Source: Trujillonella endophytica
Lineage (GTDB): Bacteria > Actinomycetota > Actinomycetes > Mycobacteriales > Geodermatophilaceae
Direction: 5' to 3'
Length of the DNA: 64,000 nt
Assembly (NCBI RefSeq): GCF_900110555.1
Contig: NZ_FOEE01000001.1
Location: forward strand, 557,027 to 621,026
The translations under genes and the position numbers were made by a program. Shown one piece after another: positions 42,657 to 51,297 of this stretch; the first letter of the stretch is position 1, and each line of letters begins with the position of its first letter. The notes beneath the pieces were generated by a model that was given only the letters and a program-made list of their open reading frames with translations, was not told the DNA's origin and ran no database searches.

Positions 42657-43806
42657 CGTGCAGCCCCAGGATGTGGCGGGCCACCGTGATGAGCTGCATC
42701 TGCTGGGTGCCTCCGTAGACGGTGACGATGCGCGAGAAGAGGTACTCCTGCTGTTGGAGCACCTCCTCCGGGGTGTCGGCGGGCAGCGCGATCCGCGCAC
42801 CGTCGGTCTCGCGCAGCAGGTTGAACAGGTTCTGCTCGGTGCGCGTCATGAGCAGCTTGTTGAAGGCGGCCTCCGGGCCCAACTGCGCGCCGGCGGCGGC
42901 GCGCTGCATCAGCTCGACGGCGGCCGCCCGGACCCCGGCCAGCTGGAGGACGACGTCGCCGAGCTGGCGGTCGGCGTCCTCGCGCATGATCTTCGTGCTC
43001 GGGGTCAACCACTGCCGGAACGCACAGTGCCGCAGCCACGACAGCGTGCCCCGCTCGTGGGCGAGCAGGAACATCGCCACGGCCCAGCCGCGGCCGACCT
43101 CGCCGATCACCTGGCCCGCGGGCACCCGCACGTCGGTGAAGTAGACCTCGGCGAGCTCGTCCGTGCCGTTGGCCTGCCGGATGGGGCGGACCTCCACGCC
43201 GGGCGAGGAGAGGTCGATCGCGATCATCGTCAGCCCGCGGTGGCGCTCCTCCGGGGTGCCGGTGCGGACCAGGGCGAGGCACCAGTCGGCCCACTTCGAC
43301 CAGCTGGTCCAGATCTTGGCGCCGTCGACCACGTAGTCCTCGCCGTCGCGCACGGCCCGGGTCCGGAGGGCGGCAAGGTCCGAGCCGGCCTCCGGCTCGG
43401 AGAAGCCCTGCGACCAGGCCCGCGAGCCGTCGAGGAACGACGGCAGCACGGCCGCGGCGAAGTCCGGCTCCGCGAAGCGCACGAGCGTGGGCGCGACGAT
43501 CTCCAGGTGTTCGAAGACCGTCGGACCCGTCCAGCCGGCGCGGAAGAGCTCCTCGGTGACCACCGCGCGGTGCAAGATGCTCCCGCCGAGGCCACCGACG
43601 GCCTCGGGCCAGCCGGCGCGGCCCCAGCCGTGCTCGCACAGCAGTCGCCGCATGGCCCGCGCGTCGCGCACGCGGGTGTCGTAGTCGCTGTGCACCGTGA
43701 GGAGAGGTGCCAGCTCGGCCGAGAAGGCCGCAATCCAGTCGCGGAAGCGGTCGGCGAATCCCGCCAGGTCCTCCTGCGACAGGTCCCCAGGGCCTGGCTC
43801 CTGCAC
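42649..43806 (-). CDS. Acyl-CoA dehydrogenase
   Basis: A 385-residue acyl-CoA dehydrogenase. FSEPEAGSD and the following AKIWTSWSKWADW define the FAD/substrate region, and the tail has YGGTQQMQLITVARHILGL. The ends and middle resemble FadE-type subunits. It introduces the 2,3-double bond into acyl-CoA. First gene of the seven-gene leftward unit, with the recurrent operator 21 nt upstream. Confidence 0.88.
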   Translation of the reverse strand: MQEPGPGDLSQEDLAGFADRFRDWIAAFSAELAPLLTVHSDYDTRVRDARAMRRLLCEHGWGRAGWPEAVGGLGGSILHRAVVTEELFRAGWTGPTVFEHLEIVAPTLVRFAEPDFAAAVLPSFLDGSRAWSQGFSEPEAGSDLAALRTRAVRDGEDYVVDGAKIWTSWSKWADWCLALVRTGTPEERHRGLTMIAIDLSSPGVEVRPIRQANGTDELAEVYFTDVRVPAGQVIGEVGRGWAVAMFLLAHERGTLSWLRHCAFRQWLTPSTKIMREDADRQLGDVVLQLAGVRAAAVELMQRAAAGAQLGPEAAFNKLLMTRTEQNLFNLLRETDGARIALPADTPEEVLQQQEYLFSRIVTVYGGTQQMQLITVARHILGLHDG

Positions 43807-43827
43807 GCGGTCCTCCAGTCCCTGTCC

Positions 43828-43843
43828 TTGATATTGACGTCAG
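43828..43843 (-). promoter_or_regulatory. Recurrent 16-bp inverted-repeat operator, site 5
   Basis: On the minus strand CTGAC-GTCAAT-ATCAA, 21 nt upstream of the acyl-CoA dehydrogenase and 83 nt upstream of the SnoaL gene at 43927. It contains the 8-bp palindrome TGACGTCA. Confidence 0.5.
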
Positions 43844-43926
43844 TGTAGGATTTCGGTGGCCGCAAGGACAAGCGGCCCGTCCCCGGTCGGTGCGGAGCGG
43901 GTGGCGTGAGCGTTACGGGAGGCTCC

Positions 43927-44364
43927 GTGGACGAGGCCGAGGACGTCACGGCAGTGATCGGCGTGCAGAACGCCTACGCCGTCGCGATCGACACCCACGA
44001 CTGGCCGGCGCTGCGCGCCTGCTTCGCCGACGACGCGTCGATCGGCTTCGGTCGCCCGGCGCGCACCGGCGGTCCCGACGAGTTCCTGGAGTGGGCGCCG
44101 GCCTTCCACGAGGCCCTGGGCCCGACCCTCCACCAGAACAGCAGCCACCGCGTGCGGATCGACGGCGACGCCGCGACTGCCACCGCCTACCTGCACGCCG
44201 TCCTGGTCGACGCCGACGGCGCGGGGGCGACGTCGATCTTCGGGCGCTACGACGACGAGCTGGTCCGCGCCGGCGCCGGCTGGCTGATCCGGCGCCGGCG
44301 CTTCACCGCGACCTGGCGCACCCGCACCGCACCCCTCCCGGCGAGCCCCGAGGGCGCCCGGTGA
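43927..44364 (+). CDS. SnoaL-like / NTF2 fold protein
   Basis: A 145-residue protein: VTAVIGVQNAYAVAIDTHDWPALRACFADDA at the N-terminus and SIFGRYDDELVRAGAGWLIRRRRF at the end. GTG 43927 follows GGGAGG; a GTG at 43906 would add seven residues. First gene of the five-gene rightward unit; its stop overlaps the LLM start. Confidence 0.83.
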   Translation: MDEAEDVTAVIGVQNAYAVAIDTHDWPALRACFADDASIGFGRPARTGGPDEFLEWAPAFHEALGPTLHQNSSHRVRIDGDAATATAYLHAVLVDADGAGATSIFGRYDDELVRAGAGWLIRRRRFTATWRTRTAPLPASPEGAR

Positions 44365-45269
44365 GCCGCGTCCCGTCGCTGGGGGCCGTGCTGCCGCAGG
44401 CGGAGATCCGCCCGAGCGACCCCGCCGCCGTCCTCGCGTTCGTCCGGGAGGTGGAGCGGCTCGGCTTCGACCACCTGCTGGCCTTCGAGCACGTGCTGGG
44501 CGCGGACTCGCGGGCCCGGCCGGACTGGGACGGGTACTACGACCACACGGTGCCCTTCCTCGAGCCGATGGCGCTGTTCGCGTTCCTGGCGCAGGTGCCG
44601 CGGCTGGAGTTCGTCACCGACATCCTCGTCGCGCCGCAGCGGCAGACCGCGCTGCTGGCCAAGCAGGCCGCCACGGTCGACGTGCTGACCGGCGGGCGGC
44701 TGCGGTTGGGCCTGGGGATCGGCTGGAACGAGGTCGAGTACGTCGGCCTCGGCGTGCCGTTCCGGACCCGCGCGCGGCGGTTCGAGGAGCAGGTCCCGCT
44801 GCTGCGCCGGCTGCTCACCGAGGACGGCGTCGACCACGCCGGGGAGTTCGACGTGATCGACCGGGCCGGGATCCGCCCCCTGCCCGCGCGGGGAGTCCCG
44901 CTGTGGATCGGCTGCGGGGACGCCCCGTCGGCGCTCGACCGGGTGGGGCGGCTCGCCGACGGCTGGATCCCGCACCCGAACCTGGGCGACGGCGAGAAGG
45001 TCGAGGCCGGGTGGCGGGCCGTGCGCGAGGCCGCCGAGCGCGCCGGGCGCGACCCGGACACGCTGGGGCTGCAGGGCGCGGTGCCCTACCGGCACGGCGC
45101 GGAGACCGTGGTCGACCGGCTCGGGCGGTGGATCGACCTCGGCGCCACGCACGTCGGGCTCAACACCCTCGAGGCCGGACTCGCGTGGCCGGACGCGCAC
45201 CTGGACGTGATCCGGGACGTGATGGCGACGTGGCAGGAGGCGCTCACCCCGATGGCCGGGCGCTCATGA
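44361..45269 (+). CDS. LLM-class (F420-dependent) oxidoreductase
   Basis: A 302-residue luciferase-like barrel: FDHLLAFEHVLG, LEFVTDILVAPQRQTALLAKQAATVD, GGRLRLGLGIGWNEVEY, VPLWIGCG. This matches the TIGR03619/Rv-type F420 group. GTG start in a 4-nt overlap with the SnoaL gene; stop overlaps the DUF35 gene by 4 nt. Likely reduces a C=C or carbonyl of the same intermediate handled by the thiolase/DUF35 pair. Confidence 0.87.
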   Translation: MSRVPSLGAVLPQAEIRPSDPAAVLAFVREVERLGFDHLLAFEHVLGADSRARPDWDGYYDHTVPFLEPMALFAFLAQVPRLEFVTDILVAPQRQTALLAKQAATVDVLTGGRLRLGLGIGWNEVEYVGLGVPFRTRARRFEEQVPLLRRLLTEDGVDHAGEFDVIDRAGIRPLPARGVPLWIGCGDAPSALDRVGRLADGWIPHPNLGDGEKVEAGWRAVREAAERAGRDPDTLGLQGAVPYRHGAETVVDRLGRWIDLGATHVGLNTLEAGLAWPDAHLDVIRDVMATWQEALTPMAGRS

Positions 45270-45760
45270 GACGAGAGAGTGGAGGCGCCGTGGCCGGCGT
45301 ACCGATCGCCGACGGACTGTTCACCTGGCCCAGCGACGAGCCCCGCCTCATCGGGGGCAGCTGCGGCAGGTGCGGCGCGCTCAGCTTCCCCCGCCGGGCC
45401 GGCTGCCCCCGCTGCGGCGCGAGCGGCCCGGTCGAGCACCTCATCGGCGCCCGCGGCACCCTGTGGACCTGGACCTCGCAGGGCTTCGCCCCGAAGGAGC
45501 CGTTCAACGGCGCCATCGGGGAGGGCGGGCTCGGCGTCCCGTGGTACGTGGGTCTGGTCGAGATCCCCGGGGAGATCCGGGTCGAGGCACTGCTGACCGG
45601 GGTGTCGGAGGAGGACCTGCGGATCGGCATGCCGCTGCGGCTGGTCGTGGTGCCGTGGCGGACCGACGACGAGGGCCGCGAGGTGGTGACGTTCGCGTTC
45701 GCCCCCGACCCGGACGGACAGCGTTCCAGCGAGACCGAGGAGGTCGGCGCCCGTGCCTGA
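45266..45760 (+). CDS. DUF35 / OB-fold Zn-ribbon partner protein
   Basis: A 164-residue protein with the Zn ribbon CGRCG...CPRCG (Cys33, 36, 47, 50) and an OB-fold with TLWTWTSQGFAPKEPF. Acyl-CoA-binding scaffold for the thiolase encoded next (8-nt overlap). An alternative GTG at 45290 has a better GGAGG ribosome site and would shorten it by eight residues; ATG 45266 fits the ATGA overlap. Confidence 0.87.
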   Translation: MRRESGGAVAGVPIADGLFTWPSDEPRLIGGSCGRCGALSFPRRAGCPRCGASGPVEHLIGARGTLWTWTSQGFAPKEPFNGAIGEGGLGVPWYVGLVEIPGEIRVEALLTGVSEEDLRIGMPLRLVVVPWRTDDEGREVVTFAFAPDPDGQRSSETEEVGARA

Positions 45761-46898
45761 CGTGGCGATCATCGGGGTGGGCCTGCACCCCTTCGGCCGG
45801 TACCCCGGCAAGCCCGCGCTGACCATGGGCGCGGAGGCGGCCCGGCTCGCGCTGGCCGACGCCGGCGTGGCGTGGACCGACGTCGACTTCGCCGTCGGCG
45901 GCAGCTACGAGGTCGACCAGCCGGACGCCGTCGTCGCCGAGATCGGTCTCACCGGGCTGCCCTTCACCAACGTGTACAACGGCTGCGCGACCGCCGGCAG
46001 CGCGCTGGCCCTGGCCAAGCAGCAGATCGAGCTGGGGGAGCACCGCATCGGCCTGGTCCTCGGCCTGGACAAGCACGAGGGCGGCGCGTTCACGGCGGAC
46101 CCGACGTCCTACGCCGCCCCGGAGTGGTACGGCGAGATGGGCCTGTTCCTGACGACCAAGTTCTTCGGGATGAAGATCAACCGGTACATGCACGACCACG
46201 GGATCACCCAGCAGACGCTGGCCCGGGTCGCGGCCAAGGCCTACGCCAACGGGGCGATCAACCCTCAGGCGTTCCGGCGCAAGGCGCTCAGCGAGGAGGA
46301 GATCCTCGCCTCGCGGATGCTGAACTTCCCGCTCACGCACTACATGTTCTGCACCCCCGACGAGGGCGCGGCCGCCGTGGTGGTCTGCGACGCGGCCATC
46401 GCCCACCGGTACACCGACACCCCGGTCTACCTGCGCAGCGTCGCCACCCGGACCCGGCGCTACGGCGCCTTCGAGGTGCACGGCACGTCGGCCGCGATCG
46501 AGCACGTGCCCGCCCCGACGGTCGACGCGGCGAAGGCGGCCTACGAGGCCGCCGGGATCGGCCCGGAGGAGGTGCAGATCGCGCAGCTGCAGGACACCGA
46601 CGCCGGCAACGAGGTCATGCACATGGCCGAGGTGGGCCTGTGCGCCGACGGCGAGCAGAACGACCTGATCGCCGCGGGGGCCACGACGATCACCGGCCGG
46701 ATCCCGGTGAACACCGACGGCGGCCTGATCGCCAACGGCGAGCCCGTCGGCGCCTCCGGCCTGCGCCAGGTGCACGAGCTCGTCACCCAGATGCGCGGCC
46801 GCGCGGGCGACCGCCAGATGCCGACCGTGCCCCGCGTGGGCGTCGCCCAGCTCTACGGCGCCCCCGGGGTCGCCGCCGTCTCGATCCTGACCAGGTGA
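45753..46898 (+). CDS. Thiolase / SCP2-type acyl-CoA acyltransferase
   Basis: A 381-residue thiolase with the nucleophilic Cys78 intact in NGCATAGSA, unlike the protein at 7017. TDAGNEVMHMAEVGLC and NTDGGLIANGEPVGASG are the C-terminal catalytic blocks of the SCP2 class. With its DUF35 partner it could cleave a 3-oxoacyl-CoA or act as an aldolase. GTG start; followed 10 nt later by a Baeyer-Villiger monooxygenase. Confidence 0.87.
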   Translation: MPDVAIIGVGLHPFGRYPGKPALTMGAEAARLALADAGVAWTDVDFAVGGSYEVDQPDAVVAEIGLTGLPFTNVYNGCATAGSALALAKQQIELGEHRIGLVLGLDKHEGGAFTADPTSYAAPEWYGEMGLFLTTKFFGMKINRYMHDHGITQQTLARVAAKAYANGAINPQAFRRKALSEEEILASRMLNFPLTHYMFCTPDEGAAAVVVCDAAIAHRYTDTPVYLRSVATRTRRYGAFEVHGTSAAIEHVPAPTVDAAKAAYEAAGIGPEEVQIAQLQDTDAGNEVMHMAEVGLCADGEQNDLIAAGATTITGRIPVNTDGGLIANGEPVGASGLRQVHELVTQMRGRAGDRQMPTVPRVGVAQLYGAPGVAAVSILTR

Positions 46899-46908
46899 GG
46901 TCCCGACC

Positions 46909-48549
46909 ATGAGCAACGCCAGCACGCACGTGGACGTGGACGCCGTCGTCGTCGGGGCCGGGTTCGCCGGGCTCTACGCGATCCACCGGCTGCGCGGGGA
47001 CGGGCTGAGCGTCCGCGGCTTCGACGGCGCCACGGACGTCGGCGGCACGTGGTACTGGAACCGCTATCCGGGGGCCCGCTGCGACGTCGAGAGCCTGGAC
47101 TACTCCTTCTCCTTCTCCCCGGAGCTGGAGCAGGAGTGGAACTGGACGGAGCGCTACGCGAGCCAGCCGGAGATCCTGCGGTACCTGCAGTTCGTCGCCG
47201 ACCGGCTCGACCTGCGCCGGGACATCACCTTCGGCACCCGCGTGGACGCCGCGGCGTTCGACGAGGACTCCGTGACCTGGACCGTGCGCACCTCGTCCGG
47301 CGAGGAGGTCCGGGCCCGCTTCCTGCTGCTGGCGACCGGGCCGCTGTCGGTGGCCAACGTGCCCTCGCTTCCGGGGCAGGAGACCTTCGCCGGCCGCACC
47401 TTCCACACCGGCGGCTGGCCGCACGAGCCGGTCGACTTCACCGGCCGCCGGGTCGCCGTCATCGGCACCGGGTCCTCCGGCATCCAGGTGGCGCCCCGGA
47501 TCGCCGAGCAGGCCGACCACCTCTACGTGCTGCAGCGGACGCCGAACTACACGATCCCCGCGCACAACTTCACCTGGGAGCCGGACGCGCTCGCCGAGGC
47601 CAAGGCGGGCTACCGCGAGCGCCGCGCCCGGGCCTGGCAGAACGCGGGCGGCTCGCCGAACCCCGCGCCGACCCAGGGCACCTTCGACGTGGACGAGGCC
47701 GAGCGGCGCAGGATCTTCGAGGAGCGGTGGGCCGTCGGCGGGGCGCGGTGGCTGCGCACCTTCACCGACACGACCAGCGACCACGCGGCGAACGCGGAGG
47801 CCGTCGCCTTCGTGCACGAGAAGATCCGCGAGCGGGTCCGCGATCCCGAGGTCGCCGCGAAGCTGTCGCCGACGACCTATCCGATCGGGGCCCGGCGCGT
47901 CTGCGTGGACACCGGCTACTGGGACACGTTCAACCGGGGCGACGTCACGCTGGTCGACGTCCGCGAGGACCCGATCGAGGGGCTTGAGCCCGCGGGGCTG
48001 CGGCTGCGCAGCGGCCGGGTGGTCGAGATCGACGACCTGGTCTTCGCGACCGGGTTCGACGCGATGACCGGCGCGGTGACGCGGCTGGACATCCGGGGGC
48101 GGGACGGCCGGCAGTTGCGCGACGAGTGGGCCGAGGGTCCGCGGACCGCGCTGGGCATCGCCGTGGCCGGCTTCCCCAACCTGTTCCTGCTCAACGGCCC
48201 GGGCAGCCCCTCGGTGCTGGCGAACATGGTGCTGACGTCGGAGCAGCAGGTGAACTGGGTGGCCGACGCGCTGGGCTACGTGCGTTCCCACGGCCTGGCC
48301 GCGCTGGAGGCCGAGCCCGCGGCCCAGGACGCCTGGACCGAGCACTGCAACTCGCTGGCCGAGCACTCGATGATGTTCGAGGCCGACTCCTGGTACATCG
48401 GCGCGAACATCCCCGGCAAGCCGCGGGTGCTGATGTTCTACCTGGGCGGCCTCCCCGCCTACATGCGGGCGTGCGACGAGGTGGCCGCGGACGACTACCG
48501 CGGCTTCGTGAAGGTGCCGGCGGACGAGGTGGAGTCGGCGGCGTCCTGA
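46909..48549 (+). CDS. Baeyer-Villiger monooxygenase (FAD, NAD(P)H)
   Basis: A 546-residue type I Baeyer-Villiger monooxygenase. The FAD Rossmann motif is VVGAGFAG (about residues 14-21), the family fingerprint FAGRTFHTGGWP begins near residue 160, and the NADPH Rossmann motif is VIGTGSSG. GGTWYWNRYPGARCD and the length match cyclohexanone monooxygenase relatives. It inserts oxygen next to a ketone to give an ester or lactone. Last gene of the SnoaL/LLM/DUF35/thiolase unit; a large hairpin follows. Confidence 0.92.
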   Translation: MSNASTHVDVDAVVVGAGFAGLYAIHRLRGDGLSVRGFDGATDVGGTWYWNRYPGARCDVESLDYSFSFSPELEQEWNWTERYASQPEILRYLQFVADRLDLRRDITFGTRVDAAAFDEDSVTWTVRTSSGEEVRARFLLLATGPLSVANVPSLPGQETFAGRTFHTGGWPHEPVDFTGRRVAVIGTGSSGIQVAPRIAEQADHLYVLQRTPNYTIPAHNFTWEPDALAEAKAGYRERRARAWQNAGGSPNPAPTQGTFDVDEAERRRIFEERWAVGGARWLRTFTDTTSDHAANAEAVAFVHEKIRERVRDPEVAAKLSPTTYPIGARRVCVDTGYWDTFNRGDVTLVDVREDPIEGLEPAGLRLRSGRVVEIDDLVFATGFDAMTGAVTRLDIRGRDGRQLRDEWAEGPRTALGIAVAGFPNLFLLNGPGSPSVLANMVLTSEQQVNWVADALGYVRSHGLAALEAEPAAQDAWTEHCNSLAEHSMMFEADSWYIGANIPGKPRVLMFYLGGLPAYMRACDEVAADDYRGFVKVPADEVESAAS

Positions 48550-48607
48550 CCGCCGAGCCCCCCGGCGGCTCCGGCGGTCGAGGGGGCTGCCCCGCCCCAA
48601 CGGTCGA

Positions 48608-48666
48608 GGCATAGGAAGCCTTTCCCCCGTATCCGAGCCGGAGACGTGGGGAAAGCTTCCTATGCC
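48608..48666. terminator. Bidirectional hairpin terminator
   Basis: GGCATAGGAAGC...TTTCCCC pairs with GGGGAAAGCTTCCTATGCC (19 bp with one bulged C) around 20 nt, between two converging genes. T/A-rich inner stem. Confidence 0.78.
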
Positions 48667-48682
48667 ACGGGGCGGCCGGGTT

Positions 48683-49555
48683 TCAGGGCAGGCCCGCGTG
48701 CGGGACCTCGACCTCGGTGGCCAGCAGCATCGCGTCGCCGTCCCGTGCCTCCGGCCCGTGCGTGCGTCCCACCGCGAGCAGCAGGGTGCGGCCGTCCTCG
48801 CCGCCGAGCGCGCAGGCGTAGGAGTGCAGCCCGTCGGAGAGCGCGATCTCCTCGACGATCCGGCCGCCCGGTGCCAGCCGCACGAAGCGGTCGGACAGGG
48901 TGTCGGCGACCCAGAGGTGACCCTCCGCGTCCAGGGTGCACCCGTCCGGGACGACGCGCGTCTGGCCCGGCACCTGCCCCTCGTCGAGCTCGGCCCAGAA
49001 CCGGCGGTTGGACAGCGTGCCGTCGGCGGCGAGGTCGAAGGCGGAGTACCGGCGTCCGCGGGACTCACCGACCAGCAGGGTGCGCCCGTCGGCGCTGACG
49101 GCCATGCCGTTGGGGAAGTGCAGCCCCTCCGCGGCGGGGGAGTAGGTGCCGTCCGGGGCGACCCGCTTGAGCGTGACGAGCGTGTCCTCGGCGGGCGTCG
49201 CGCCGAGCCGGCCGAACTCGCCGACGAAGGCGTGCCCGTTGGCGTCGACCACCATGTCGTTGAGGTCGCCGATGGCGTGGCCGGAGAGGTCGCAGTGGGT
49301 GGTCAGCTCGCCGTCGGCGAGGCGGAGCACCCGCCGGTCCTTCATCGAGGAGATCAGCAGCGAGCCGTCGGGCAGCCAGCCCAGCCCCGAGGGCTGTCCC
49401 TCGACCTCCACGACCCGCGTCGCCTCGCCGTCCGGGGTCACCCGGTAGACGCCGTGCCGGTAGAAGTCCGACGTCCACCAGGCGCCCTCGTGCCAGCGCG
49501 GCGCCTCGAAGAAGCGACCGCCCTCCAGGACAGTGCGTAGCTGCCTGCTCGCCAT
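48683..49555 (-). CDS. SMP-30/gluconolactonase family protein
   Basis: A 290-residue six-bladed beta-propeller. FFEAPRWHEG carries the metal-binding Glu, NDMVVDANGHAFVGEFG and PNGMAVSADGRTLLVGES are standard blade motifs, and PDGCTLDAEGHLWVAD is the catalytic Asp block. Ca/Zn-dependent lactone hydrolysis; it could open the lactone made by the neighbouring Baeyer-Villiger enzyme. ATG with GAGGGGG upstream. Recurrent operator 19 nt upstream. Confidence 0.9.
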   Translation of the reverse strand: MASRQLRTVLEGGRFFEAPRWHEGAWWTSDFYRHGVYRVTPDGEATRVVEVEGQPSGLGWLPDGSLLISSMKDRRVLRLADGELTTHCDLSGHAIGDLNDMVVDANGHAFVGEFGRLGATPAEDTLVTLKRVAPDGTYSPAAEGLHFPNGMAVSADGRTLLVGESRGRRYSAFDLAADGTLSNRRFWAELDEGQVPGQTRVVPDGCTLDAEGHLWVADTLSDRFVRLAPGGRIVEEIALSDGLHSYACALGGEDGRTLLLAVGRTHGPEARDGDAMLLATEVEVPHAGLP

Positions 49556-49574
49556 GATTCCCCCTCGGTACTTC

Positions 49575-49590
49575 TCGACTCCGACGTCGA
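49575..49590 (-). promoter_or_regulatory. Recurrent 16-bp inverted-repeat operator, site 6
   Basis: Sequence TCGAC-TCCGAC-GTCGA, perfect 5-bp arms. It is 19 nt upstream of the SMP-30 gene and 80 nt upstream of the SDR at 49671. Confidence 0.6.
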
Positions 49591-49670
49591 AGTTAGCGCA
49601 GGCGGCCCCTTCCCTGGTATGCCTGTCGGGTCCCCCGGACGGGGAGCACCGGCACGAGCATCGGAGACGC

Positions 49671-50402
49671 ATGACGAACACCCGGGTCGCCCTGGTCACC
49701 GGAGCCGCGCGAGGCCAGGGGCTGGCGATCGTCCGCCGGCTCCGCCGCGACGGGCTGCGCGTGGTGGCCGCCGACGTGCTGGCCGACGAGTTGCAGGCGG
49801 CGTGCGGCGACCTCGGCGACGACGTCGTCCCGGTCGTGCTCGACGTGACCGACGAGGCGGCGTGGTCGGCGGCGCTGACCGCGACGGAGGAGCGCTTCGG
49901 CGGCCTCGACGTGCTGGTCAACAACGCCGGGATCCTCGGCCGCGCGCCGCTGCACGAGGAGACCGCGGCCCAGTTCGAGCGGCTCTGGCGGGTCAACTGC
50001 CTGGGCATGTTCCTCGGGATGCGGGCCGCCTTCGGCCTGCTGGGCCGGGGCTCCGACGCCGCGATCGTGAACAACCTGAGCAACGCCGCGCTGCGCCCGT
50101 TCGACCGGCACGCGGCCTACACCTCCTCCAAGTGGGCCGCCCGCGGCCTGAGCCTCACCGCGGCGCGCGAGTACGCCGAGCACGGGATCCGGGTGAACTC
50201 GGTGCTGCCCGGCCCGATCGACACCCCCATGCACGACCCCGCCACCGTCGAGCGGCTGTCGGCCGCGTCGCTGCTGGGCCGGGTCGGCACGCCGGAGGAC
50301 GTCGCCAACGTCGTCGCGATGCTCGCCTCCCCGGACGCCGGCTTCGTGACCGGCGCCGAGGTGCTCGTCGACGGCGGGCACGCCCTGCGCATCGCCCACT
50401 GA
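49671..50402 (+). CDS. Short-chain dehydrogenase/reductase (SDR)
   Basis: A 243-residue SDR: VTGAARGQG, NNAGIL, YTSSKWA. AADV after beta-2 (acidic residue) favours NAD(H). ATG with GGAGACGC upstream. First gene of a five-gene rightward unit, 19 nt before the LLM gene; likely oxidises a hydroxyl made by the P450 of the same unit. Confidence 0.88.
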   Translation: MTNTRVALVTGAARGQGLAIVRRLRRDGLRVVAADVLADELQAACGDLGDDVVPVVLDVTDEAAWSAALTATEERFGGLDVLVNNAGILGRAPLHEETAAQFERLWRVNCLGMFLGMRAAFGLLGRGSDAAIVNNLSNAALRPFDRHAAYTSSKWAARGLSLTAAREYAEHGIRVNSVLPGPIDTPMHDPATVERLSAASLLGRVGTPEDVANVVAMLASPDAGFVTGAEVLVDGGHALRIAH

Positions 50403-50421
50403 GCCCGAGGAGACCCCGGCC

Positions 50422-51297
50422 GTGCGCATCGCGATCCACTCCGCCCTCACCAACTACGGCTCCCTGGACGACGTCGTCGCCGAGGTGCGCCGCACCGCCG
50501 ACGCCGGGCTGGCCGGGTACTGGGCGCCGATGCTCGGGGGCCAGGACACGCTGACCGCGCTGGCGATCGCCGGCCGCGAGGTCCCCGGAGTGGAGCTCGG
50601 CACGGCCGTCGTGCCGATGCCGCTGCGCGGGCCGTTCGCCCTGGCGCAGCAGGTCCGCACGGTGCAGGAGGCGGTCGGAGGTCGGCTGGTGCTGGGCCTG
50701 GGCACGTCGCACGAGGCCGTCACCCGCGACCTGTTCGGCGAGCCGTGGCGGCCCCCTCTGGCCGCCGCCCGGGAGCACCTGGCGCAGCTGCTCGCGATCC
50801 TGGGCGGCGAGGGCGACCGACGCCTGGCCGGGGCGCCCGCGCTGCACACCGACGTCCTGCTGGGCGCGGTCAACCCGGCGATGGTGGCGCTCGCGGTGGA
50901 GCTCGGCTCGGGCGTGGTCACCTGGTCCGCCGGCGAGGCCACGCTGCGCGACGTCGTCGGCGCCGCGGTGCGCGGGAGCGGCCGTACCGGGGTGCGGGTG
51001 GTGGCCGCGCTCCCGGTCACGGTCACCGACGACGAGGCGGCGGCCCGCGGGCACGTGCAGCGGCGGCTCGGCGCCAACGACCGGTTCCCCTCCTACCGGA
51101 AGGTGCTCGAGCGGGAGGGCGTCGCGGGGGTGGCCGACCTCGCCGTGGTCGGGACGGCGGCGCAGGTGCGCGACCGGCTGGCGGGGTTCGCCGGGCTGGG
51201 CGTGACGGACTTCGCCGCGCACGTGACGGGCCCCGACGCCGCCACCGTCGAGGCCACCTGGGCCCTCCTCGCCGACCTCGCCGCGGGGTCCTCGTGA
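50422..51297 (+). CDS. LLM-class flavin/F420-dependent oxidoreductase
   Basis: A 291-residue luciferase-like barrel: VELGTAVVPMPLRGPFALAQQVRTVQ, GGRLVLGLGTSHEAV and LEREGVAGVADLAVVGTAAQVRDRLAGF, resembling the F420 TIGR03564 group. GTG start; stop overlaps the P450 start by 4 nt. Confidence 0.85.
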   Translation: MRIAIHSALTNYGSLDDVVAEVRRTADAGLAGYWAPMLGGQDTLTALAIAGREVPGVELGTAVVPMPLRGPFALAQQVRTVQEAVGGRLVLGLGTSHEAVTRDLFGEPWRPPLAAAREHLAQLLAILGGEGDRRLAGAPALHTDVLLGAVNPAMVALAVELGSGVVTWSAGEATLRDVVGAAVRGSGRTGVRVVAALPVTVTDDEAAARGHVQRRLGANDRFPSYRKVLEREGVAGVADLAVVGTAAQVRDRLAGFAGLGVTDFAAHVTGPDAATVEATWALLADLAAGSS

